Position numbers and translations under genes: made by a program. The notes below the pieces were generated by a model, which was given only the letters and a program-made list of their open reading frames with translations, made no database searches and had not been told where the DNA came from. From Ruminococcus flavefaciens (GTDB lineage Bacteria; Bacillota; Clostridia; Oscillospirales; Ruminococcaceae): 8,716 bases of DNA. Positions within the stretch are counted from its first letter, which is position 1, and each line of letters begins with the position of its first letter. The stretch is from NCBI GenBank assembly GCA_002373775.1, contig DFJW01000104.1, forward strand, positions 1 through 8,716, read 5' to 3'. This document shows positions 1-5,384 of this stretch, piece by piece.

Positions 1-1468
1 CGAAGAAGTCCTCAAGGCCCTGGATGTCTACCATGGTCATGAAGTCGTCGCTGTCAGGGAGTGTGATAAGTCCGCATGAGATACCTGCTACAGGTGCCTT
101 TATCGGTACACCGGCATCCATGAGTGCGAGTGTGGAACCACAGATAGAGCCCTGTGATGTTGAACCGTTGGAAGAAAGCACCTCAGATACCATTCTGATA
201 GCATATGGGAATTCCTCTACAGACGGGATAACAGGTGCGAGTGCACGCTCAGCAAGTGCTCCGTGGCCGATCTCACGGCGTCCGGGACCTCTGCTGGGCT
301 TTGTCTCACCAACTGAGTAGCTCGGGAAGTTGTACTGGTGCATATATCTCTTGGTCTCTTCTTCATCAAGGCCGTCAAGCTTCTGTGCATCGCTTACAGG
401 ACCAAGTGTTGCGATAGTAAGTACCTGTGTCTGACCTCTTGTGAAAAGTCCGGAACCATGTACTCTCGGGAGAAGTCCTACTTCTGCGGAAAGCGGACGG
501 ATCTCGTCGATGCCTCTTCCGTCAACACGCTTGCCCTCATAGAGCCATGTACGGACTATCTTCTTCTGGAGCTTGTAGATGCACTCGTCGATCATCGGTA
601 TCTGCTCAGGATACTTCTCATCGAAGTTTGCATGGATATCGTCAACGATGGGAGCAAGTCTCTCATCTCTTACGTTCTTGTCATTTGTATCAAGTGCGAA
701 CTTAACGCGGTCAGATGCGAATGCCTCAATAGCATCGAACATATCGTGGTCAACTTCCATTGACTCGAATGTAAACTTGGGCTTACCGATCTGTGCGCGG
801 ATATCGCTGATGAATGATACCATTTTCTTGATCTCTTCATGTCCCTTGAGTATAGCTTCGAGCATTGTGTCCTCAGGAACTTCATTAGCGCCAGCCTCGA
901 TCATAACTATCTTCTCTGCTGTACCTGCAACAGTAAGTGTAAGATCTGTCTTTGCACGCTGTTCAAGTGTAGGATTGAGAACGATCTCGCCGTCCACAAG
1001 TCCCACATTGATGCCTGCGATAGGACCGTTCCACGGGATATCTGAAATGGATATAGCTATGGAAGTTGCGATCATTCCGGCGATCTCAGGTGAATTATCG
1101 GGTTCAACAGAGAGAACTGTCATGACTACGGATACGTCATTTCTCATATCCTTCGGGAAGAGAGGACGGATAGGTCTGTCAACGCAGCGTGATGTGAGTA
1201 TAGCCTTTTCTGTGGGCTTGCCCTCACGCTTTGTGAAAGAGCCGGGGATCTTGCCTACCGAATAGAGTCTCTCCTCGTAGTCAACTGAAAGAGGGAAGAA
1301 ATCAATGCCCTCTCTCGGCTTTGCGCTTGCTGTAACGTTAGCCATAACGACTGTTTCGCCGTAGCGTACCCAGCATGAACCGTTGGAGAGACCGCAGGTC
1401 TTGCCTGTCTCTACAACGAGCGGTCTGCCCGCATAGGTTGTCTCAAATGTTCTGTAATTCTCAAACAT
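1..1468 (-). CDS. pnp: Polyribonucleotide nucleotidyltransferase (PNPase), 3' part cut by window edge
   Basis: Encodes the first 489 residues of PNPase, the phosphorolytic 3'-to-5' exoribonuclease that degrades mRNA to nucleoside diphosphates and forms a ring-shaped trimer in the cytoplasm. Seen: N-terminal RNase PH domain from MFENYRTFETTYAGRPLVVE, with KPREGIDFFPLSVDYEE and RPIRPLFP; then an alpha-helical linker domain; then the second RNase PH domain with GSGLFTRGQTQ, the phosphate-site segment GRREIGHG (about 396-402) and SNGSTSQGS (433-441). The reading stops at GLEDFF, so D487, equivalent to a catalytic Asp of the E. coli enzyme, is present, but the following Asp and Lys and the KH and S1 RNA-binding domains lie outside the window. 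The ATG at 1466-1468 is chosen because AGGAGG (1476-1481) sits 7 nt upstream. The gene follows rpsO at 169 bp, the conserved bacterial order, and a long hairpin occupies the leader. Truncation is only the window boundary; no frameshift is seen. Confidence 0.97.
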   Translation of the reverse strand, partial: MFENYRTFETTYAGRPLVVETGKTCGLSNGSCWVRYGETVVMANVTASAKPREGIDFFPLSVDYEERLYSVGKIPGSFTKREGKPTEKAILTSRCVDRPIRPLFPKDMRNDVSVVMTVLSVEPDNSPEIAGMIATSIAISISDIPWNGPIAGINVGLVDGEIVLNPTLEQRAKTDLTLTVAGTAEKIVMIEAGANEVPEDTMLEAILKGHEEIKKMVSFISDIRAQIGKPKFTFESMEVDHDMFDAIEAFASDRVKFALDTNDKNVRDERLAPIVDDIHANFDEKYPEQIPMIDECIYKLQKKIVRTWLYEGKRVDGRGIDEIRPLSAEVGLLPRVHGSGLFTRGQTQVLTIATLGPVSDAQKLDGLDEEETKRYMHQYNFPSYSVGETKPSRGPGRREIGHGALAERALAPVIPSVEEFPYAIRMVSEVLSSNGSTSQGSICGSTLALMDAGVPIKAPVAGISCGLITLPDSDDFMTMVDIQGLEDFF

Positions 1469-1502
1469 TATAATGCCTCCTGTATTATTTATTTTTTTGC
1501 AG

Positions 1503-1567
1503 AGGCTTTAGCAATAAACTCTGGCACTCAGTGTCGGTTGAGTATCACAGTTTAATGCTAATAGCCT
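1503..1567 (-). ncRNA. Long imperfect hairpin in the pnp leader, candidate RNase III processing site
   Basis: On the minus-strand transcript the arm 1546-1567 pairs with 1503-1523, giving blocks of 5, 6, 6 and 2 bp interrupted by one bulged A (1562), one U-U mismatch (1514/1555) and one G-G mismatch (1521/1548). After a C-A mismatch and a G-U wobble, a further 5 bp stem (1526-1530 with 1539-1543) closes on an 8-nt loop. About 24 Watson-Crick pairs form a 65-nt hairpin ending 22 nt upstream of the pnp ribosome binding site. No U-tract follows (the RNA continues UCUGCAAAAAAA), so it is not a terminator. In E. coli a long duplex at this place is cut by RNase III and lets PNPase repress its own mRNA; the same role here is inference. 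Confidence 0.6.
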
Positions 1568-1595
1568 TCCTGCATCGTTTGTGGATAAAGACTTA

Positions 1596-1624
1596 AAGGC
1601 AGAAGGGACCGAGCCCTCTGCCTT
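1596..1624 (-). terminator. GC-rich hairpin after rpsO, weak or partial terminator
   Basis: GGCAGA (1598-1603) and GGG (1605-1607) pair with CCC (1614-1616) and TCTGCC (1617-1622), with a single bulged base at 1604 and a 6-nt loop; two A-T pairs extend the base. It lies 14 nt past the rpsO stop. The following minus-strand sequence is TTTAAGTCTTT, a broken U-tract, so termination is probably incomplete and read-through into pnp is expected, as at the rpsO-pnp junction of E. coli. It could instead protect the rpsO 3' end after processing. Confidence 0.5.
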
Positions 1625-1637
1625 CAGCTGACATGGA

Positions 1638-1904
1638 TTACTTACGGAGACCGAGCTTCTCAACTATAGCACGGTATCTTTCGATGTCCTTCTTCTTGAG
1701 GTAACCGAGGAGGTTACGTCTGTGACCTACCATCTTGAGAAGGCCTCTTCTGGAGTGGTGGTCATTCTTGTGGATCTTGAGGTGAGCTGTAAGATCATTT
1801 ATCCTTCTTGTGAGGATAGCGATCTGGACCTCAGGTGATCCTGTGTCGTTCTCGTGTGTTCTGTTAGCCTCAATAACGGCTGTCTTTTCATCTTTCAGTA
1901 ACAT
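1638..1904 (-). CDS. rpsO: 30S ribosomal protein S15
   Basis: Encodes an 88-residue S15, the usual length for the family. S15 is a primary 16S rRNA-binding protein of the small-subunit platform. The sequence carries the family hallmarks [13 protein letters not shown], the basic [15 protein letters not shown] loop that contacts 16S rRNA, and the C-terminal [13 protein letters not shown] and KLGLRK. The start is placed at the ATG 1902-1904 ([10 protein letters not shown]), because GAGGTG (1911-1916) lies 6 nt upstream; the in-frame GTG at 1911-1913 is part of that ribosome binding site and would add three residues not found in the family. It has its own promoter (1992-2020) and a leader of about 80 nt that can fold, and it is followed by pnp on the same strand. 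S15 commonly represses its own translation through leader RNA; whether it does so here is inference. Confidence 0.97.
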   Translation of the reverse strand: MLLKDEKTAVIEANRTHENDTGSPEVQIAILTRRINDLTAHLKIHKNDHHSRRGLLKMVGHRRNLLGYLKKKDIERYRAIVEKLGLRK

Positions 1905-1910
1905 TGAAAG

Positions 1911-1916
1911 CACCTC
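1911..1916 (-). promoter_or_regulatory. Shine-Dalgarno GAGGTG that fixes the rpsO start
   Basis: GAGGTG lies 6 nt upstream of the ATG at 1902-1904. The last three bases of this site read GTG in frame with rpsO, so an automated start call could wrongly use them as the initiation codon. Confidence 0.85.
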
Positions 1917-1929
1917 ATATAAATATATT

Positions 1930-1984
1930 CCGTTGTCACAGAAGGGGGTGATTCATGAGGACATGCCCCGATCCAAGAACACGG
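1930..1984 (-). ncRNA. Structured rpsO leader, candidate S15 autoregulatory element
   Basis: Within the predicted 5' leader, ACAACGG (1930-1936) can pair with CCGTGT (1979-1984) with one bulged A. Inside this, GGGG (1966-1969) pairs with CCCC from the run at 1944-1948, and CATG (1962-1965) pairs with CATG (1954-1957) around a UCCU loop, leaving an asymmetric internal loop. S15 leaders in several bacterial groups use unrelated folds to bind S15, so a lineage-specific fold would not be surprising. The stems are short and pairing was read by eye. Confidence 0.35.
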
Positions 1985-1991
1985 TGATATT

Positions 1992-2020
1992 ATTATAACA
2001 TATAATTTTGCATTTGTAAA
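1992..2020 (-). promoter_or_regulatory. Near-consensus sigma-A promoter of rpsO
   Basis: On the minus strand TTTACA (2015-2020) and TATAAT (1992-1997) are separated by exactly 17 nt, one mismatch from the housekeeping consensus. The predicted transcript start is near 1985, giving a leader of about 80 nt before the rpsO ATG. Confidence 0.85.
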
Positions 2021-2040
2021 GCCTTTTTTCCGCTTTTTTT
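2021..2040 (-). promoter_or_regulatory. Phased A-tracts (UP-like element) upstream of the rpsO -35
   Basis: On the minus strand an A7 run (2034-2040) and an A6 run (2024-2029) directly precede the -35 box, with centres about one helical turn apart. Such tracts bind the RNA polymerase alpha subunit or bend DNA and are common at ribosomal promoters; the function here is inferred. Confidence 0.5.
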
Positions 2041-2051
2041 ACTGGCAGCCG

Positions 2052-2078
2052 GCATTTTCAGCATTTTACGCATTTTAT
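2052..2078. repeat. Three tandem 9-bp repeats (GCATTTTNN)
   Basis: Three back-to-back copies, gcattttca, gcattttac and gcattttat, share the first seven bases. They lie between the stop of the TPM-tail gene and the rpsO A-tracts. No function is evident. No minus-strand terminator was found in the whole interval 2021-2102, so transcription from the upstream unit may run into rpsO. Confidence 0.6.
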
Positions 2079-2102
2079 CTGCGGATATCAGTGGATTTGC
2101 GT

Positions 2103-2603
2103 TCACTTTCCGCCATTGTTCCTGACAGTCTTATTGACTTTCTTATAGAGGAAGTTGTCTGTGCTCACTTCAAGCTTCATGCTGTCCTTCTTCAGATAAT
2201 CCGAAGCCTCATTCCTGCGATGTACCGTCTTCAGCTTCGCCTTCATCGAGCCTACTGCTATCAGGGCGATAACAAGTCCTATGACAAGGCAGATGATAAA
2301 ATTGCGCACAGGATTGAAGGAACGGTCTTCGCTGCTCTTCTTTTCAGACGACTTCTTCTCCGCCTTCGATTCTGCTATGTAGCCGGCATCTTCAACGTCA
2401 AGGTCGTCTAAAGCTATATCTTCATAGTATTCGTCATCTTCAAGCTCAGCATCATCAATGCCGATATCGTATTCATCATGGAGAGCAGCAGCTTCTGCTC
2501 CTGTAATAAAAGCTGTGCCGCTTTCGCCGCCTGAAACAGCATTTCCGGCAAACAGAACGGTTCCGGTCAGTATAAGCGTGATAACGCTCTTCTTTATGAA
2601 CAT
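2103..2603 (-). CDS. Small membrane protein resembling a TPM-domain (YdjH-like) protein that lacks its TPM domain
   Basis: A 166-residue protein of unproven function. Order: signal-peptide-like segment (1 to about 25, MFIKKSVITLILTGTVLFAG), very acidic stretch (43-72, rich in Asp, Glu and Tyr), Lys/Ser/Glu linker (78-94), one membrane helix (about 101-119), and a basic tail (120-166) with KLKTV, YLKKDSM and STDNFLYKKV. From memory, this helix plus tail matches the C-terminal end of Firmicute TPM-domain proteins of the YdjH type, whose extracytoplasmic TPM domain of roughly 130 residues should lie between signal peptide and helix; here only the acidic stretch is there. The ATG at 2601-2603 is chosen for the GAGGAGGTG upstream and the signal peptide beginning there; an in-frame ATG at 2684 would place an unlikely extension inside the upstream gene. 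It is last in the SPFH/zinc-ribbon unit. It could be a deleted derivative or a distinct short subfamily; no internal frameshift is visible. Confidence 0.75.
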   Translation of the reverse strand: MFIKKSVITLILTGTVLFAGNAVSGGESGTAFITGAEAAALHDEYDIGIDDAELEDDEYYEDIALDDLDVEDAGYIAESKAEKKSSEKKSSEDRSFNPVRNFIICLVIGLVIALIAVGSMKAKLKTVHRRNEASDYLKKDSMKLEVSTDNFLYKKVNKTVRNNGGK

Positions 2604-2607
2604 AGGG

Positions 2608-2616
2608 CACCTCCTC
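2608..2616 (-). promoter_or_regulatory. Strong Shine-Dalgarno overlapping the stop of the upstream gene
   Basis: GAGGAGGTG shares two bases with the TGA (2615-2617) of the zinc-ribbon gene and lies 4 nt from the ATG at 2601-2603. The arrangement suggests translational coupling and excludes the longer in-frame start at 2684. Confidence 0.8.
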
Positions 2617-3700
2617 AATGGAAAAGCAGATACGACAAGCCGTAAAGCACTGCCGTTGCTGCCGCAGTTATCCCAAGGAACCATTTTGTCGCCGCCGACT
2701 TGTCAACAGGAAGATCACCGACGAATTTTCCGGTCTGTCCGTTCATTGCAAATGTATACTTGTTCCCGTTCCAAGTTGTGTTGAGTAACCAGACTGGATA
2801 CAGCGCATACTTCGCCTTGGAGTTGTTGAGGTCTATCTTGCTGCTTTCGGTATTGAACGTGTCATACCCGTTTACTGTCGCTGCGAACGCATTCTCCGTA
2901 CTCTTTTTTATACGCTCGTTGGCACGCGCTATACTGTCTTCCGCTGTCACATCATAGCGGTCCGCAAGATATCCGGAAAGATAGGCGGTCTGGAATTCCA
3001 CTGCATCCTTATGGAAATCAAAAGGCTCTATGGATTCCATAAGCTCATCAGCCATTTTCGATGAGCCGTCTACCGGTACCAGCTCAAATGCAATTTTTCC
3101 GGCACGCACTACTGAATAATAACTGGTCTCAACATAGTTGAAGTTGTTATCGCTCCATCTTCGAACCTTTTCTGCCTTGTACATGATGTTCGCATCTGCA
3201 CCGGCATCGAACAGCCATACCGGCACATAAACGCCCTTTATCTCGTCGATATGGTTCTGTTCGCGGAACACTTTCGGCAGGAGGCGCTTTCCTTCAAGAT
3301 GCTTGTTGAGAGCTTCCTTGGCAGCTTTCTTATCGAGCTTGAAAGGGATGACATAATCAGGTTTGAGGTCGCCTGCAAAGCTTCCTGTCATTACTACGGG
3401 ACTGTCACAGTAAGGGCATTTTGAAGCGCCTGTTGTCGAATCAGCAACTATCTCGCCTCCGCACGACTGACAGGTATAAACTCCCATTCCGGCAGTCTCG
3501 CCTTCGTGCCATTCTCCGCCTGCCTGTGTCTCCCATTTCATTTCTCCGCCGCTTGCATTCTGTGCGGCTTCGTTGAATTCCACTACAGTCTTTATGTCAA
3601 ATTCGGATTCACAATACGGGCACTTCATCTTCTGAACGCCTGTATTGAATTCCAGCTTTCCGGCACAGCACGGACATTTGTATTCCAACAGCTCTGCCAT
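2615..3700 (-). CDS. Membrane-anchored protein with two zinc ribbons (YdjG-like)
   Basis: A 361-residue protein with two N-terminal Cys4 zinc ribbons: C9/C12 with C27/C30 (the knuckles CPCC and CPYC) and C77/C80 with C95/C98 (CQSC and CPYC). A long soluble middle follows (about 105-335) with GVYVPVWLFD and the related ALYPVWLLNTTWNG, and a single hydrophobic helix fills the last 20 or so residues, ending LSYLLFH. There is no signal peptide, so the protein should face the cytoplasm with a C-terminal anchor. Such proteins are often labelled TFIIB-type zinc ribbon or, misleadingly, replication restart protein PriA. In Bacillus subtilis the comparable YdjG works beside YdjH and the SPFH protein YdjI in the pspA operon; the same partnership here is inferred from gene order. 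The start is supported by GAGGTG (3706-3711), 5 nt upstream. The stop overlaps the next gene's ribosome binding site. Confidence 0.8.
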   Translation of the reverse strand: MAELLEYKCPCCAGKLEFNTGVQKMKCPYCESEFDIKTVVEFNEAAQNASGGEMKWETQAGGEWHEGETAGMGVYTCQSCGGEIVADSTTGASKCPYCDSPVVMTGSFAGDLKPDYVIPFKLDKKAAKEALNKHLEGKRLLPKVFREQNHIDEIKGVYVPVWLFDAGADANIMYKAEKVRRWSDNNFNYVETSYYSVVRAGKIAFELVPVDGSSKMADELMESIEPFDFHKDAVEFQTAYLSGYLADRYDVTAEDSIARANERIKKSTENAFAATVNGYDTFNTESSKIDLNNSKAKYALYPVWLLNTTWNGNKYTFAMNGQTGKFVGDLPVDKSAATKWFLGITAAATAVLYGLSYLLFH

Positions 3701-3720
3701 TTCAACACCTCGCTTTGAGC

Positions 3721-3765
3721 AAAAATCTGCGGTGCAGCTCCATCCGCAGACGAATGCTGCACCGC
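3721..3765 (-). terminator. Two mutually exclusive hairpins with a U5 tract, candidate attenuator
   Basis: In the 77-bp gap after the SPFH gene, a perfect 10-bp stem (3756-3765 with 3729-3738, 17-nt loop) competes with a perfect 7-bp stem (3744-3750 with 3726-3732, 11-nt loop). The shorter one ends directly at five U residues (3721-3725), the form of an intrinsic terminator; the longer one ends three bases before them. Either could lower expression of the two downstream genes relative to the SPFH gene. The U-tract is short, so partial termination is likelier than a full stop. Confidence 0.55.
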
Positions 3766-3777
3766 TTATGTATCACA

Positions 3778-5211
3778 TTACTTTACGATATCCGAATCAT
3801 CAAAAGGATCTCCGCACTCAGCACAGAACTTAGGAGGATTGTACGGATCAGCAGGCTCCCAGCCGCACTTGTCACAGCGGTAGAGCGGTGCTCCGGCAGG
3901 CTTCGGCTTTCCGCACTCAGCACAGAACTTGCCCTTGTTGATAGCGCCGCACTCGCATGCCCAGCCTTCGGGGGCTGCATCTGCCGGCTTCGGCTTTCCG
4001 CAGTCTGCGCAGAATTTGCCTGTATTCTCAGCGCCGCATGAACACTTCCATGTGTTTGCCGGTGCAGGTTTTGCCTTTCCGCATGATGCACAGAACTTGC
4101 CTGTGTTGGATGCTCCGCACTCACATGTCCATGCACCTGCTGCGGCTGCTGCCGCCTGATTGCTGCCTGCTCCGGGAGCTGTAGATGCTCCTACTGCACC
4201 CTGCTGCTGTGCAATGCCATAGAGAGACTGCGCATTGAGTCCGCCGACCTGCTGAGCCATGCCCATGCCGAAAAGTCCCATAGCTGCACCGTTGGGATTG
4301 TTTGCAGCATTCTGCATTGCCTGAGCCTGTGCCTCAACAAGCGTTGCTGCTGCATTTGCAGCGTTTGTGTTCCATGCTCTGTCTTCGAAGTCCTGGATGC
4401 GCTTTGTATCTTCAGCAGATATGGTAGCGGAGTTGATCGCTACCTTCTCGATAACGAGACCTCTCTTCTCCTTCCACTCAGGATCAAGTTCAAGCTGGAT
4501 AGCGCTCTTGACTTCTCTCTGTCTTGTGGGAAGTTCATCGTAGCGGATGCCTGTTGAACCGATCTTGCCGAATGCAGGCTGGAGGACATCAAGGAACTCG
4601 CTCTTGAGCTGGCTGTCTATCTCGGAACGTGAGTATGAACCTGTTATATTTCCGCATACGTTTGCGTAGAAGAGTACAGGATCACAGATCTTGTATGAAT
4701 AGATACCGTTGCAGCGAACGCCTACTGTGAAGCTTCTGCCGAGGTCCTGATATGTCATTCTGAAAGGCACGGGATTCTGAGTACCGAACTTATTGTCCAT
4801 GATCTCCTTCATGTTGAAGTAATAGATCCTCTGATCCTTTGCAGCATCTCCGCCGTGCTTTATACGGTCCCAGATCTCCTTGAATGTATTCTTGAGACCT
4901 GCACCGAGACTGCTGGAGAATATGCTCGGAGCTGTTCCGCTGTTATATGTATAAAGACCGGGTTCAGTAGCGATCTCGATGACCATTCCCTGATCCACCA
5001 TTATCATCGCCTGACCTTCGTGGACTACTATTCCGCTTCCGTCAGAAATAACATTGTCAGCGCCTTTCTTGTTTGAGGAATGTTTGCCCAGCTGCTTTTT
5101 ACCTCTTACTACGAGAGTATCAGCAGGAATAGACTCGCATACGAAGAATTCCTCCCACATGTCTGCGAAAGTCTGTGAAGCTCCGACAAGAGCTGCCTGA
5201 ATTATACCCAT
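3778..5211 (-). CDS. SPFH (band 7) domain protein with four C-terminal zinc ribbons (YdjI-like)
   Basis: A 477-residue cytoplasmic protein of the SPFH family often labelled 'virion core protein' (COG4260 type). SPFH proteins assemble at membranes and scaffold microdomains. Residues about 20-285 carry the SPFH part, with GSGIVVHEGQAMIMVDQG, EPGLYTYNSG, and VPFRMTYQD. Residues about 285-360 are a low-complexity Ala/Gln/Asn/Gly linker. Residues 361-477 hold four zinc ribbons: three near-identical units, WxCxCGAxNxGKFCAxCGKxKP (Cys 363/365/374/377, 390/392/401/404, 419/421/430/433), and a divergent fourth (446/449/463/466) ending in GDPFDDSDIVK. No transmembrane segment is seen. The start has GAAGGAG (5219-5225) 7 nt upstream. 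Followed by a two-zinc-ribbon membrane protein and a TPM-type tail protein, it matches the B. subtilis YdjI/YdjG/YdjH set, which links PspA to the membrane under envelope stress. No pspA is in this window. Confidence 0.85.
   Translation of the reverse strand: MGIIQAALVGASQTFADMWEEFFVCESIPADTLVVRGKKQLGKHSSNKKGADNVISDGSGIVVHEGQAMIMVDQGMVIEIATEPGLYTYNSGTAPSIFSSSLGAGLKNTFKEIWDRIKHGGDAAKDQRIYYFNMKEIMDNKFGTQNPVPFRMTYQDLGRSFTVGVRCNGIYSYKICDPVLFYANVCGNITGSYSRSEIDSQLKSEFLDVLQPAFGKIGSTGIRYDELPTRQREVKSAIQLELDPEWKEKRGLVIEKVAINSATISAEDTKRIQDFEDRAWNTNAANAAATLVEAQAQAMQNAANNPNGAAMGLFGMGMAQQVGGLNAQSLYGIAQQQGAVGASTAPGAGSNQAAAAAAGAWTCECGASNTGKFCASCGKAKPAPANTWKCSCGAENTGKFCADCGKPKPADAAPEGWACECGAINKGKFCAECGKPKPAGAPLYRCDKCGWEPADPYNPPKFCAECGDPFDDSDIVK
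3882..4131 (-). repeat. Three tandem zinc-ribbon coding repeats, 81-87 bp period
   Basis: Units begin at 4131, 4050 and 3963 (minus strand) and encode 22-residue zinc knuckles separated by 5-7 residue Pro/Ala linkers. DNA identity is visible, for example recurring ggctttccgca and cagaacttgcc on the plus strand, pointing to internal duplication. A fourth, divergent ribbon follows at 3882. Confidence 0.8.
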
Positions 5212-5300
5212 AATCTTACTCCTTCCGGGAATTATCCCTATATGATGTTATTTGCACGGATATCTCCGTAATCATCTGTCAGTTTCACACTAACACTGTA

Positions 5301-5329
5301 ATTATAACATATTTTTTCTTGGATTGCAC
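5301..5329 (-). promoter_or_regulatory. Promoter candidate for the SPFH unit
   Basis: A perfect minus-strand TATAAT (5301-5306) lies about 90 nt upstream of the SPFH start. The best -35 at 17-nt spacing is GTGCAA (5324-5329), a poor match, which could mean dependence on an activator. The transcribed leader (about 5212-5294) contains small stems ACGGA/TCCGT (5256-5269) and GGGA/TCCC (5227-5238), the latter immediately beside the ribosome binding site. Confidence 0.5.
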
Positions 5330-5341
5330 TACCTTTTTAGG

Positions 5342-5360
5342 TCAAAATAGATGATTTTGA
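5342..5360. other. AT-rich 7-bp inverted repeat downstream of the ArsC-like gene
   Basis: TCAAAAT (5342-5348) and ATTTTGA (5354-5360) flank a 5-nt loop. On the minus strand the next bases are CCTAAAAAGG, with no T-tract, so it is a poor terminator for the gene upstream. It sits just upstream of the SPFH promoter and could equally be a protein-binding site. Confidence 0.4.
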
Positions 5361-5384
5361 TAAATTTTTATTTTTTAACTATAT

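Noticed and set aside
579..1265. 228-codon plus-strand open frame, and other shorter plus-strand frames opposite pnp
   Set aside because: They lie opposite pnp, have no ribosome binding site and give Ser/Ile-rich low-information translations typical of antisense shadows.
1503..1567. Long hairpin as an rpsO terminator
   Set aside because: The sequence after it on the minus strand is A-rich, not T-rich, and pnp's ribosome binding site follows at once.
1905..1913. Longer rpsO start at an in-frame GTG (1911-1913)
   Set aside because: That GTG is the end of the GAGGTG ribosome binding site for the ATG at 1902-1904, and the shorter protein has the normal S15 length.
2604..2684. 27-residue N-terminal extension of the TPM-tail protein
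   Set aside because: It overlaps the end of the zinc-ribbon gene and would bury the signal peptide; a strong ribosome binding site precedes the ATG at 2601-2603.
3783..4136. 117-codon minus-strand frame and overlapping plus-strand frames in the zinc-ribbon region
   Set aside because: They are frame shadows of the repeated Cys-rich coding sequence of the SPFH gene.
5282..5287. TGAAAC on the minus strand as a sigma-W-like -35 for the SPFH unit, suggested by the ydjGHI comparison
   Set aside because: No CGTA-type -10 is found at 16-17 nt; the nearest CGTG is about 23 nt away. The motif also lies downstream of the better TATAAT.
5342..5360. AT-rich hairpin as terminator of the ArsC-like gene
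   Set aside because: All but two of the pairs are A-T and no T-tract follows on the minus strand; the T-rich flank is on the plus-strand side, where no gene ends.
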